The notes beneath the pieces were generated by a model. It was given only the letters and a program-made list of their open reading frames with translations, was not told the DNA's origin and did no database searches. Source: Candidatus Krumholzibacteriota bacterium (GTDB lineage Bacteria; Krumholzibacteriota; Krumholzibacteriia; LZORAL124-64-63). Taken from it: a DNA stretch of 44,437 nt. The DNA is taken from the NCBI GenBank assembly GCA_024275485.1, contig JAJRZA010000049.1, forward strand, positions 1 through 44,437, given 5' to 3'. Made by a program: the position numbers and the translations under genes. Shown in pieces: positions 33,048 through 41,861 of this stretch. Position 1 is the first letter of the stretch; every line of letters starts with the position of its first letter.

Positions 33048-35059
33048 TTGATGATCACCAGCTTTCCGCGTTGCACTTCATCGGTGTCCAGATTGGTTAC
33101 CGCAAAGATGTAAAGGCCCGAGGCCGTGGCCCGACCGGCATCAGTCAGGGTGTTCCAGGACGCCATACCCAGGGCAGGGTCGTCGTGTTGAATAGTCTTG
33201 ACCACCTCGCCCACCAAGTTGAAAACCTGGATGGTGCAACGGGCAGGCAAACCGGTGAACCAGATTTTCCGGCCCAGTTCCAGTTCACCCGTATGGGAGT
33301 CGAAGAGACTGGCGGCGCGGTAGGGGTTGGGGAAAACACCCACACCCTTTTCTGAACCAGAAGCAGAAGGACCGGGCCCGGGGAAAACCAGCATGCCGTT
33401 CTCGTTGAAGCCGCTCTGGAATTCCGGCAGTTGCTCCAACTCGTTGGGGGCGGTGAAAGTCACCACGGAATACCAGTAGGGGAAACCGTCCAGCAGATTG
33501 GTATCCACAAATTCCCGGTGTCCGGCTTCATTCAGTGGCGGCAATCCGGTGTCGAAACCACGTCCGTCCACGATGTCGTACTGGGCCACCATTTCGGCGA
33601 TTTCATAGGGATCGCCGGTGAAGGAATTGCCTTGGAACCGATATATTCGGTAGCCCTGAAAATCTTCCCGGCCCGTGGCGCTGCTCAGGTGGTGTTCCGG
33701 AGAGCGCAAAGGGCTGTCGTCCGGCAATTCGACCCCATCGGCATCCAGGCTGTCGCCCGGAGCCCAATGCAAAATCACGGTGTCTTCAGCGAAACCAAAT
33801 TCCAGAATGGGAGATGGCGGGCCGGCGGGAATGGAGAAGCCATCGTCGAACGCGACTTGGGCGATTTTGCTGTTGTCCAGCAAGCTGAGGGAATCGGCAC
33901 CCGCTACCACGGCAAAGGTGATGCTGATGGTATCGCCTGGAGCCAGGCTCGGGAAAGGGCCGGTGGAAATGATGCTCACCCAGTTCGAGGCGATGGAATA
34001 ATTGTTCTCCTGGGTTTCTCCCACATCGAAATCCCGGTTGCCCATGATTTGGTATTTGCCGGGCACGGGTTCGTCCGGATTGTCGGGGTCGAAGTACCAG
34101 TCGTCGGCCTGGGGTACACCGCGAAAACGCCAGGAATTGTAGGATACCGGAGATTGACCCGGATCCGGCTGTGCCTCTTCGCTGGTGCCCAACAGCCGAT
34201 AGCCGATCCAGCTGGTGGCCAAACCTTCTTCACCGTCGTCATCGTGTTCGTAGGCCATCCAAATTCCGGGGTCGTTCTCGGGAGTATGGGAAGGATCCAC
34301 AAATCCCTGGGCTCCCCAGGCACCGTTGAAATCGTCAGAAAAAATCCAGCGGACAGGTGCACCGGAATCGTAGGGATCCGTCTGCTCGGTGTTGCCGACA
34401 GTGGTATCCACCCAAAGCCCCAGGTACAGATCCCGCAATTCATCTCCAGCGTACTCATCCGTTTCAGTGATGTTGATGATGCGGTAATTCAGAATGACAA
34501 AATCATCGGCGTAGGGATTGCTCCAGGCTAGGGTCCGCATATTCACCTTGATTCCCAAGGCTTCGTGACCGCCGCTTTCGGGAACGGCATAGTCGTTGAA
34601 ATTGCATTCGATATGCTGGGTGGCCAGGGCATTGAGGCTGAAATTCGGAGCATTCTGGCTGTTGGAAATGATGTTTAGGCCATCTTCAGGGCAAAGGCCG
34701 ATAAGGTCAAACTCCCTGATTTCATCTCCCTCGCCCACACCATTGGCATCCTGGCTGCCTGTTGAGACCCGAACCTCTCCGGAGGGAAGCACGGCCCCTA
34801 CCCACAAGCCGCCACTGTAGACATGTTCGACATTGCTGTTCAGAGGATATTCCCCCGAGGGATTTCGATTGGCGAAAGAGTTTCCAAAGTAACCAAGATT
34901 GGTAACGGTCAACCCGAGCAGACCTACATTGGTATAAACATCAGTGCGAGCGGGAGGTTGATCGCAATTTTCTTGACCAAATGCCTGGCCGGTCCAGGTT
35001 GCAACCAGCAAAGTGACCACGTACAGAAGGGCTGTTCGGTTGGGTTTCCACTTTTTCAA
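33044..35059 (-). CDS. Secreted protein with C-terminal T9SS-type sorting-like domain
   Basis: A 671-residue protein and first gene of the surface operon. It starts at TTG 35059; the only support is the following signal peptide (hydrophobic 11-24, AFGQ cleavage) and absence of a better start. The middle is beta-rich with Asp-rich loops and a fibronectin-like region (YRIYRFQGNSFTGDPYEIAE). The last about 100 residues match the T9SS type A or FlgD-Ig-like C-terminal domain: GVFPNPYRA, KIWFTGLPARCTIQVFNLVG, SGLYIFAVTN and the ending RGKLVIIK. Such domains direct cargo through type IX secretion in Bacteroidota. Adhesive or structural function is likely; no enzyme motif is seen. It overlaps the next gene by four bases. 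Confidence 0.85.
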   Translation of the reverse strand: MKKWKPNRTALLYVVTLLVATWTGQAFGQENCDQPPARTDVYTNVGLLGLTVTNLGYFGNSFANRNPSGEYPLNSNVEHVYSGGLWVGAVLPSGEVRVSTGSQDANGVGEGDEIREFDLIGLCPEDGLNIISNSQNAPNFSLNALATQHIECNFNDYAVPESGGHEALGIKVNMRTLAWSNPYADDFVILNYRIINITETDEYAGDELRDLYLGLWVDTTVGNTEQTDPYDSGAPVRWIFSDDFNGAWGAQGFVDPSHTPENDPGIWMAYEHDDDGEEGLATSWIGYRLLGTSEEAQPDPGQSPVSYNSWRFRGVPQADDWYFDPDNPDEPVPGKYQIMGNRDFDVGETQENNYSIASNWVSIISTGPFPSLAPGDTISITFAVVAGADSLSLLDNSKIAQVAFDDGFSIPAGPPSPILEFGFAEDTVILHWAPGDSLDADGVELPDDSPLRSPEHHLSSATGREDFQGYRIYRFQGNSFTGDPYEIAEMVAQYDIVDGRGFDTGLPPLNEAGHREFVDTNLLDGFPYWYSVVTFTAPNELEQLPEFQSGFNENGMLVFPGPGPSASGSEKGVGVFPNPYRAASLFDSHTGELELGRKIWFTGLPARCTIQVFNLVGEVVKTIQHDDPALGMASWNTLTDAGRATASGLYIFAVTNLDTDEVQRGKLVIIK

Positions 35060-35336
35060 ACGCCACTCTTACCTTCAAACTGGGTGCTGCCCTGAATCTT
35101 CTGGATGCCGCGAGGCAAAAAGGGCCTATACTATGGCCCCCCATGAAAAATACCCCATGAGAGATGAGATTCAAGAGGCAATGCCGCCCACCTTCAGTGC
35201 CGGTGCTGTAAATTGGTTTCATGGCTAGGTTTCGGTGATCCCTGATCAGGACAAATCATGTGATTTTAACGTCCGAACCTGCTATTTTCCTTTGGCCGCG
35301 CATAATGGAACCTTCAATTGGCCGGATCGGATCCCC

Positions 35337-36818
35337 ATGAAACTGCACCTGAAAAAATCCACCATCAAGCCAGGCCGGCCTTTTTGGCAATTGGCGGAAC
35401 TCTTTGCCGAGCAACCCTGTTGTGCTTTGCTGGACAGTGGAATGGATCCTCGAAATCTAGGGCGTTTTTCATTTTTGACCGGACGGCCGACGGCTTTGTT
35501 GACTGCCAAGCGCCTGCCTCGGTGCGATAATTCAGAGCGGGAATTTTTGATGAATTTGACCAGGTGGCAATCCCCCGTAGGCGTCCGTGAAGAAAACCCT
35601 GTTGCAGACCAGTGGCAAGGCCAACCCTTCGCTGTTCTCCGGCATCTGCAACAAGAGTACGGAATGATCCAAGACGGAGTTTCGGATATTCCCTTCTCCG
35701 GTGGCTTGATCGGTTATCTGGGTTATGAAACCGCTCATGCCATAGAAACTTTACCCGACGAAGGCCTTGATGATCTCGGTTTGCCCGATCTGGCTTTTAT
35801 GATGGTGGATGAGGTTTTTGTGCATGACCACGCCAACGAAACAACTCGTTTGCTGGTCACCGGACGAGGTCCGGATGATGAATCCGCCAGGCTGGATGCG
35901 GAAATGCGAACGCAGCAATTGCTGATATTGCTGAGTAACTCGACCCCATCGTTGCAAGCTTTTGAGCCACCACTGGAGTCCTCGCCTGGTTCCCCAATCC
36001 GTGCCCACTTCACTCGCGAGACCTACATGCAAGCGGTGGATCGCTGCCGACAGCACATCCTCGCGGGCGACCTGTTCGAAATCTGCCTGACCCATCGCCT
36101 GGAAACGGACCTGACCTGCGAACCCTGGGAATTGTATCGACGCCTACGCGAAATCAACCCCGCCCCCTTCGCCTCCTGGTTGCACTTCGACGATTTCCAG
36201 GTGGTGAGCGCATCTCCAGAAAGATTTTTACGTTTGGACCGGGACCGCCTGGCCGAAAGCCGCCCCATCAAGGGCACGCGCCCCCGCGGCGACAACCCAT
36301 GGGACGACCGGCGCCTGCGCGACGAACTGCAAACCAGCGAAAAGGACCGGGCCGAAAATGTGATGGTCGTCGATCTGGTACGCAACGATATGGGCAAGGT
36401 GGCGGAGATCGGCTCGGTGGAAGTCCCCGAGTTGCTGGTGGTCGAACCCTACGCCACCGTCTTCCAGTTGGTGAGCACCATCTGCGGCCGCCTGCGTCCC
36501 GAAAGCGATGGTTTCGACCTGGTGCGATCATGTTTCCCCGGAGGGTCCATGACCGGGGCGCCCAAAATCGAGGCCATGAAAACCATTGACCGGATCGAGC
36601 CGGTGAAGCGGGGAATATATTCCGGTGCCATCGGTTATTTTGATCGCAGCGGAGCACTGGATCTGAGCATCGTGATTCGCACCATTGTTTGCCAAGGCGC
36701 AAAGGCCACCTTCAGTGTGGGTGGCGCCATCGTGGCCGACTCGGACCCGGCTGCCGAATATCAGGAAACCCTCCACAAGGCCAGCGCCTTGATGCGGGCC
36801 TTGGGGGTGAAACCTTGA
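35337..36818 (+). CDS. pabB: Aminodeoxychorismate synthase component I
   Basis: A 493-residue chorismate-utilising enzyme making 4-amino-4-deoxychorismate for folate. The catalytic core is seen in SASPERFLRL, RPIKGTRPRG, DRAENVMVVDLVRNDMG, CFPGGSMTGAPKIEAM and GAIGYFDRSG. The Lys in PIKGT is the residue that marks PabB; anthranilate synthase TrpE has PIAGT. The N-terminal domain is present (RPFWQLAELFAEQPCCALLD). I chose ATG 35337, since the family starts near here, though its ribosome site is weak; an in-frame frame extends to 35235. It is followed by pabA with a 4-base overlap (TTGA). Upstream lies the divergent surface operon. Confidence 0.93.
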   Translation: MKLHLKKSTIKPGRPFWQLAELFAEQPCCALLDSGMDPRNLGRFSFLTGRPTALLTAKRLPRCDNSEREFLMNLTRWQSPVGVREENPVADQWQGQPFAVLRHLQQEYGMIQDGVSDIPFSGGLIGYLGYETAHAIETLPDEGLDDLGLPDLAFMMVDEVFVHDHANETTRLLVTGRGPDDESARLDAEMRTQQLLILLSNSTPSLQAFEPPLESSPGSPIRAHFTRETYMQAVDRCRQHILAGDLFEICLTHRLETDLTCEPWELYRRLREINPAPFASWLHFDDFQVVSASPERFLRLDRDRLAESRPIKGTRPRGDNPWDDRRLRDELQTSEKDRAENVMVVDLVRNDMGKVAEIGSVEVPELLVVEPYATVFQLVSTICGRLRPESDGFDLVRSCFPGGSMTGAPKIEAMKTIDRIEPVKRGIYSGAIGYFDRSGALDLSIVIRTIVCQGAKATFSVGGAIVADSDPAAEYQETLHKASALMRALGVKP

Positions 36819-37420
36819 AGACCATCATTTTGGATAATTATGACAGCTTTACCTACAACCTTTTTCAGCTGGTGGCTGAATTACAGGATGGAATAGAGCC
36901 GCAAGTGTTTCGGCATGATGCGATTTCCGTGGCAGGGCTGCGGACCCTTCAACCGAGTCGCATCATCATTTCCCCAGGTCCGGGCAATCCGGTCAATCAT
37001 GGCTGCATGGGTGTTTGCCGGGAGGTGATTTTGATCCTGGGGCCTGAAATTCCGATCTTGGGCGTGTGCCTGGGACACTTGGCCATGATAGAAGCCTTGG
37101 GTGGGACCATTGCCCGATCGCCTGAACCACGGCACGGGAAAACGAGCCCTGTTTACCATGAAGGGATTGGAGTTTTTGCCGGGTTGCCTGATCCTTTTGA
37201 GGCCATGCGGTATCATTCCCTGGTGGGGGTTGATGATGGTTTTCCACCGGCGCTGGAAGTTACCGCGCGTACGGCTGAGGGTTTGATTATGGGAGTGCGG
37301 CATAAGCAATGGCCCATGCAGGGCGTGCAGTTCCATCCCGAGTCTATCGGGACACCGGCTGGAGAGCGGTTGATGCACAATTTTTTGATTCCTTTTGCCA
37401 TGGAGAAAGAATCCCGCTAG
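36815..37420 (+). CDS. pabA: Aminodeoxychorismate/anthranilate synthase glutamine amidotransferase
   Basis: A 201-residue class I glutamine amidotransferase that supplies ammonia to PabB. The N-terminus KTIILDNYDSFTYNLFQLVAE, the oxyanion strand IIISPGPGNP, the nucleophile segment ILGVCLGHLAM and the His/Glu pair in VQFHPESIGTPAG are visible. The elbow reads GHL where nearly all family members have GHQ. Start is a TTG at 36815 that overlaps the pabB stop, with GGGGGTG upstream; the in-frame frame further upstream lies inside pabB and is a shadow. The pairing with PabB's PIKGT motif favours pabA over trpG, but the amidotransferase may serve both enzymes. Confidence 0.92.
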   Translation: MKTIILDNYDSFTYNLFQLVAELQDGIEPQVFRHDAISVAGLRTLQPSRIIISPGPGNPVNHGCMGVCREVILILGPEIPILGVCLGHLAMIEALGGTIARSPEPRHGKTSPVYHEGIGVFAGLPDPFEAMRYHSLVGVDDGFPPALEVTARTAEGLIMGVRHKQWPMQGVQFHPESIGTPAGERLMHNFLIPFAMEKESR

Positions 37421-37531
37421 CAGGCTTTTGAAAAACGATATCAGATTTACCGCCTGCTGGATGCCGAATACTCCAGAAAATCTTTTCATGGCACAGTTTG
37501 TCAGAATTTATAATTTCAGGACGTTTAGTGG

Positions 37532-37561
37532 TTGACTTTTCGTTCTGTTTTTTGATACAAT
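37532..37561 (+). promoter_or_regulatory. Sigma70-type promoter of the lamin-tail-domain gene
   Basis: TTGACT (37532-37537), an 18-base spacer and TACAAT (37556-37561), about 50 bases before the ATG at 37611. CAGGAG precedes the start codon by 6 bases. The match is strong and suggests constitutive, high expression. Confidence 0.7.
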
Positions 37562-37610
37562 TAACCCAGCAATCAACCTGAACGCCCAAATATCCCCTCA
37601 GGAGCCCCCC

Positions 37611-38234
37611 ATGAGCAAATTGGTACTGATTCTGGCCGCCCTCGTTCTGCTGACGGGCTCCGCCCTGGCCCAAACCACGGACCTTTTTATCAGCGAGTAC
37701 GTCGAAGGAAGCAGCTACAACAAAGCGATTGAAATTTACAATGGAACCGCCGATCCCCTGGATCTTGGCCAATACACCCTTTCTTTCTATTTCAACGGCA
37801 ATACTTCCGGCGACCATCTCGCCCTCGATTCGGTTACCCTGCAGGCGGGCGAAACTTTTGTGGTGACCCATTCCAGTGCCGAAGCCGGGCTGCTGGAACT
37901 GGCCAACCAGATCTCCGGTCTGGTTGCCTTCAACGGTGACGATGTCGTCATCCTTGAGAAGAACGGCCAGGTGATCGACAGCATGGGAATCCTGGGCGTG
38001 GATCCCGGCTCCTACTGGTCATGTGCCGAGGGCAATACCCAAAACCACACCTTGCGTCGCAGAAGTGATGTCTGCCGTGGCGATACCGACGAAACCGATG
38101 ATTTCGATATTTGTGTGGAATGGGTTTTATTTTCCAACGATACCTTTGATGGGTTGGGTGCCCATGAAACCGATTGTACTTCCGTTGGAACCGGTGCAGC
38201 CACCTGGGGCACTTTTAAGGCAATTTATCGCTAG
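37611..38234 (+). CDS. Secreted lamin-tail-domain protein with WG-x2-K-x2-YR tail
   Basis: A 207-residue protein with a signal peptide (MSKLVLILAALVLLTGSALA). The mature part is a lamin-tail (LTD) sandwich: DLFISEYVEGSSYNKAIEIY, then ADPLDLGQYTL, LQAGETFVVTHSSA and FNGDDVVILEKNGQVIDSMG. LTD domains are common in secreted nucleases (ExeM/NucH type) and adhesins, but no nuclease domain is attached here. Four Cys (SCAEG, DVCRGD, DICVEW, TDCTS) may form disulfides outside the cell. The last 11 residues ATWGTFKAIYR resemble those of the lectin-like protein (SSWGAVKSLYR), though the rest is unrelated. It is preceded by a strong promoter, closely follows pabA, and converges on the amidase gene. Confidence 0.88.
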   Translation: MSKLVLILAALVLLTGSALAQTTDLFISEYVEGSSYNKAIEIYNGTADPLDLGQYTLSFYFNGNTSGDHLALDSVTLQAGETFVVTHSSAEAGLLELANQISGLVAFNGDDVVILEKNGQVIDSMGILGVDPGSYWSCAEGNTQNHTLRRRSDVCRGDTDETDDFDICVEWVLFSNDTFDGLGAHETDCTSVGTGAATWGTFKAIYR

Positions 38235-38262
38235 TCTTCCATCAACCCTGGATTTTTTTGGC

Positions 38263-39942
38263 CTATTCTGTGAAACCAGTCGGATGCCGATCATGCCAAA
38301 CCGTGGCATCCTGATAGACTTTGGCCACCTGCAAAACGGTGGCCTCGTCGTATAGATCGCCCACGAAACTGATGGAATGAGGCTTGTTCTCTTCCAGAAA
38401 ACCCGATGGCAATACCACCTGGGGATGGCCCGTCAGGTTGGTGATCATCAGGCTGGGACCGGCCAACGACGGCGTCACGTAAACATCCACCGACTCAAAA
38501 ACCTGTTTCATCATGGCCTGCAGCCTGACCCTCGCACGGTTGGCCTGGATGTATTCCACGGCCGGAATAAATTGTGCGCTGCGGAAGATGTCCGGCCAGT
38601 CTCCGGGGCGTTGGCGAACCAGCAGATCATCCCTGTTGTCGAGGGTCAGTTCCTGAAAGGCCGCCCCTGCTTCGGCGGTGAGGATGATGATCAGGTCCCA
38701 TGGATTGGGCACTCCGAAATCATCCAGGGGAAACTCGAGGGGCACCAACTGGGCCCCGGTTTTGCGCAGGACATCCAAAGCCTGATCATCCAGCTCGCTG
38801 CCACGGTGATCCGTTTCAAAAATGCTTTTCAGGTAGCCAATGCGCAGACCATCAAGGCCTTCATTGGCCGAGAAATTGAAAGGCCGGTCCACCGTGGTCG
38901 GGTCCTGGGGATCAAAGCCACGGATGGCCTCAAAAACCAGGGCGCAATCTTCAACGCTGCGAGCCATGGGGCCGATTTTGTCCATGCTCCAGCTCAGGGC
39001 CATGGCTCCGTGGCGACTGACCCTGCCGAAACTTGGCCGCAAGCCAGTAACCCCGCAACGAGTGCTGGGGGAAACGATGCTGCCAAGAGTTTCGGTCCCC
39101 AGTGCAAAAGGCACCAGACCTGCTGACACCGCCGAACCCGGACCGGCGGATGATCCGCTGCTGCCTTCCTCCAGGTTCCAGGGGTTGCGTGTCTGACCAC
39201 CGAACCAGACATCATCCATGGCCAGGGCGCCAAGAGTCAGCTTGGCCACCAGCACGGCACCGGCAGCATCCAGTTTTTCGATGACCGTGGCAGTTTGGTC
39301 AAGACGCTGATCCTTGTAGGGAGTAGCACCCCAAGTGGTCAGGGTGCCCTCAACTGCCAGAAGATCCTTGGCCCCAAACGGAATGCCGTGCAACGGGCCG
39401 AGATACTGGCCCGAGTCCAGCATTTCATCCAGCTTTCGGGCCTGAATCAAGGCCCTTTCCTTGGTCAAGGAGACCACACATTCCAGCTGGGGCCCATAGC
39501 GTTCCAGCCGGGTCAGGCTGAGTTGGGTCAGCTCGGTGCAACTGACCTGCCTGGTGCGGATCAGGTATCCCAGTTCACGGACCGAAAAAAATGCCAGGTC
39601 GTTCAGGTCATTGGGACGTCGGACAAGCGGATCCGGGGAGAACAGGGGTCCTCTGTCCTCCGAATATGGAGAAGAGTTGGCAATTTCAGGGTCAAAGCGG
39701 AGGGCTGGTCTTTCATGGTTGTCCAAATCCATGGCGCGCAGGGCCTGGTAGTTGTGCTGCTGATCTTCCAGGGACGGCCGCATCATCTGTCGTTCGCTGG
39801 AAGTCATGGTCAGGTCAAGAAGAGATTCGGCGGCAATGATGGAACTTTCCGAGGGACCGGTGGCTTCGGGATCAATCTTTTCGCCGCAACCAGTCAAAAA
39901 GAGTGCAGCAAGCAGCAGAATGACAATAGGATTGGATTTCAT
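38263..39942 (-). CDS. Lipoprotein amidase of the amidase-signature family
   Basis: A 559-residue protein with an N-terminal signal and lipobox LTGC (about residue 19), so it is secreted and lipid-anchored; ATG 39942 is preceded by AGGG. The amidase-signature Ser-cisSer-Lys triad is seen as the Lys in GIPFGAKDLLAVEG, the cis-Ser in EGSSGSSAGPG and the Ser nucleophile in FALGTETLGSIVSPS. The following GVTGLRPSFGRVSR and DKIGPMARSVEDCALV also fit. The N-terminal extension of about 100 residues (MRPSLEDQQHNYQALRAMDL) before the catalytic core is not assigned. The substrate could be a peptide amide, an acyl amide or a cell-wall amide; most AS enzymes are cytosolic, so export is notable. Confidence 0.9.
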   Translation of the reverse strand: MKSNPIVILLLAALFLTGCGEKIDPEATGPSESSIIAAESLLDLTMTSSERQMMRPSLEDQQHNYQALRAMDLDNHERPALRFDPEIANSSPYSEDRGPLFSPDPLVRRPNDLNDLAFFSVRELGYLIRTRQVSCTELTQLSLTRLERYGPQLECVVSLTKERALIQARKLDEMLDSGQYLGPLHGIPFGAKDLLAVEGTLTTWGATPYKDQRLDQTATVIEKLDAAGAVLVAKLTLGALAMDDVWFGGQTRNPWNLEEGSSGSSAGPGSAVSAGLVPFALGTETLGSIVSPSTRCGVTGLRPSFGRVSRHGAMALSWSMDKIGPMARSVEDCALVFEAIRGFDPQDPTTVDRPFNFSANEGLDGLRIGYLKSIFETDHRGSELDDQALDVLRKTGAQLVPLEFPLDDFGVPNPWDLIIILTAEAGAAFQELTLDNRDDLLVRQRPGDWPDIFRSAQFIPAVEYIQANRARVRLQAMMKQVFESVDVYVTPSLAGPSLMITNLTGHPQVVLPSGFLEENKPHSISFVGDLYDEATVLQVAKVYQDATVWHDRHPTGFTE

Positions 39943-40050
39943 CGGAGGCCCTTCGAATTGGGTAAGGTTCGCCAAAGGGAGATTAACCCGGAGAATTGGG
40001 TTTGGCAACGATTTGAGAGACGCGCCCGGGAATTTACCCAGGTCGGAAAA

Positions 40051-41283
40051 TCACCCCACCCCATGCTCCCGTCCACACCGGGGACACCGCACCTTGGATG
40101 ACTGAAATCCGGGCGGAATTTTCAACACGGCACCACACTCGCACTCGATGCGGTCATACCCATCCTTCTGGTAGAAAAAATCATCCACCAGACGTGCCCG
40201 CCCGCGTTTGTCATGGCGCACTCCGGCGGCAGCACCGGCCTCATCGTTGCTCACGGCAGCACGTCGGCTGCCTTCACGAGCACCCGCTCCCGACAAGGCG
40301 GATTCGGGGATCACCCCCGAGCCCCCTTTGACCGCTCGATAACTCTTGTCATAGTCGCCAAAGCCGCTGCCGCCCATGGCCCGCAAAATGCGCACCCGCT
40401 CGTCGATGGGCGGATGGGTGCTGGTGCCGTTGGCCGCCATTTTACCATCACGCGCCAAGGGGTTGATGATGTACATGGGCGCGGTCGCCTTGTTGGCCGA
40501 GGCCAATTTGCCCGGGGCCCGGCTGATCTTTTCCAAAGCCGAGGCCAGACCCTCGGGATAACGAGTGAATGGTGCCGCCGAGGCATCGGCCAGGTATTCC
40601 CGTTTGCGTGAAACGGCAAAGTAGATGAGTTGGGCCATGATCGGGGCCAGAATCATCAGGACGATGGCCACCACCATGATGATGGCCTGGGCGCCGCCTC
40701 CACCATCGCCTTCGCTGCGGCGAGAACGGCGGCCGCCCCCAAACCACATGCTGCGCAGCCCCACTTCCGAAAGCAGGACAATGGCCCCGGCCAGCACCCC
40801 GGCAAAGAGCATCAGCTGGATGTCGCGGTTGCGCACGTGGGCCAGCTCATGAGCGATGACACCCTGCAACTCGTCACGGTTAAGGGTTTTCAGCAACCCG
40901 CTGGTCACCGCCACTGCTGCGTTTTCGGGCTTGCGGCCCGTGGCGAAGGCGTTGGGAGCCGGGTCGTCCATCACATAGATATCGGGCATTTTGCCCAACC
41001 CGGCAGCCAAGGTCATCTCTTCCACCACGTTGAACAGAACCGGCAGATCGTTCTTGTCGATTTTTTTGGCCTTGGCCATGGTCAGATAGATGTTGTCACC
41101 CTGGAACCAGGCTACCAGGGTCATGATCAGCCAGATCACCGAAGCCAGGGCCACGCCGTAGACCCCAGTGCCGGGACCGGCGAAATATTCGGCCAGGAAA
41201 TAGCCCAACACCCCCAGCAACAAAGCCATGCCGATGACCAGGAAGGTAGATTTGCGCCGATTGGCTGCGATTTGTTCCCACAT
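40051..41283 (-). CDS. HtpX-like M48 membrane protease with C-terminal zinc ribbon
   Basis: A 410-residue M48 metalloprotease. Two N-terminal hydrophobic helices (residues 15-55) and two later helices embed it in the inner membrane. The zinc motif is HELAHVRNRDIQ in the segment LQGVIAHELAHVRN, and the third ligand Glu is in REYLADASAA. The end carries CECGAVLKIPPG-x5-VRCPRCG (about residues 380-408), a four-Cys zinc ribbon not found in E. coli HtpX. The start at 41283 fits family members beginning MWEQI and lies one base after the lemA stop; a frame to 41331 is inside lemA. HtpX-like proteases degrade damaged membrane proteins; the ribbon may bind substrate or nucleic acid. Confidence 0.9.
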   Translation of the reverse strand: MWEQIAANRRKSTFLVIGMALLLGVLGYFLAEYFAGPGTGVYGVALASVIWLIMTLVAWFQGDNIYLTMAKAKKIDKNDLPVLFNVVEEMTLAAGLGKMPDIYVMDDPAPNAFATGRKPENAAVAVTSGLLKTLNRDELQGVIAHELAHVRNRDIQLMLFAGVLAGAIVLLSEVGLRSMWFGGGRRSRRSEGDGGGGAQAIIMVVAIVLMILAPIMAQLIYFAVSRKREYLADASAAPFTRYPEGLASALEKISRAPGKLASANKATAPMYIINPLARDGKMAANGTSTHPPIDERVRILRAMGGSGFGDYDKSYRAVKGGSGVIPESALSGAGAREGSRRAAVSNDEAGAAAGVRHDKRGRARLVDDFFYQKDGYDRIECECGAVLKIPPGFQSSKVRCPRCGREHGVG

Positions 41284-41284
41284 G

Positions 41285-41845
41285 TCAGCTGAAGTCCACC
41301 TTGGGGACGGCGCGTTCGGCCTCGTCTTCAATCTCGAAGAATTTTTCTACGGTGAAATTGAACATGCCGGCGATGATGTTGCCCGGGAACATTTGAACCC
41401 TGTTGTTCATGCGCATGACCGCTTCGTTGTAGAACTGGCGGGAAAAACTGATTTTGTTTTCGGTGCTGGTCAGCTCTTCCTGAAGGGCCAGAAAGTTGGT
41501 GCTGGCCTTCAGGTCGGGATAGGACTCCGATACGGCGAACAGGCGACCGAGAGCGCCAGTCAAACCGGCTTCGGCTGTCATGCGCTGTTCCATGCTGCTG
41601 CCGGCCCCGGAAATGGCGGCCCTGGCCTGGGTTACCGCCTCGAGGGTTTCGCGTTCGTGGCTCATGTAACCCTTGACCGTCTCGAGAAGATTGGGGATCA
41701 GGTCGAAACGTCGCTTGAGTTGCACGTCGACCTGGGCCCAGGCTTCTTTGACCTGGTTGCGCAGACCCACCAAACTGTTGTAAACACCCATCACAAAAAG
41801 AGCGGCGGCGGCGATCAGGCCGAGCAATATCAGAGCAAAAATCAT
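41285..41845 (-). CDS. lemA: LemA family protein
   Basis: A 186-residue protein with one N-terminal membrane helix (MIFALILLGLIAAAALFVMG) and a helical bundle. The family signature is visible: VYNSLVGLRNQVKEAWAQVD, VQLKRRFDLIPNLLETVKGY, SHERETLEAVTQAR and later FSRQFYNEAVMRMNN. AAAGG lies 7 bases before the ATG at 41845; a longer frame to 41938 overlaps the upstream gene and is not used. LemA proteins have no agreed enzymatic activity. Many genomes pair lemA with M48 protease genes, as here, where the HtpX-like gene follows directly. The C-terminus EDEAERAVPKVDF is short for this family. Confidence 0.96.
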   Translation of the reverse strand: MIFALILLGLIAAAALFVMGVYNSLVGLRNQVKEAWAQVDVQLKRRFDLIPNLLETVKGYMSHERETLEAVTQARAAISGAGSSMEQRMTAEAGLTGALGRLFAVSESYPDLKASTNFLALQEELTSTENKISFSRQFYNEAVMRMNNRVQMFPGNIIAGMFNFTVEKFFEIEDEAERAVPKVDFS

Positions 41846-41861
41846 GGTCTTACCTTTCGAA

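Noticed and set aside
35122-35139. Short inverted repeat GGGCC/GGCCC around TATACT between the surface operon and pabB
   Set aside because: The stem is only 5 bp and no -35 element matches in either direction, so I do not call a promoter or operator.
37413-37460. Complementary AGCAGGC and GCCTGCT after pabA
   Set aside because: The loop is nearly 30 bases and no T-run follows, so it is not a convincing terminator.
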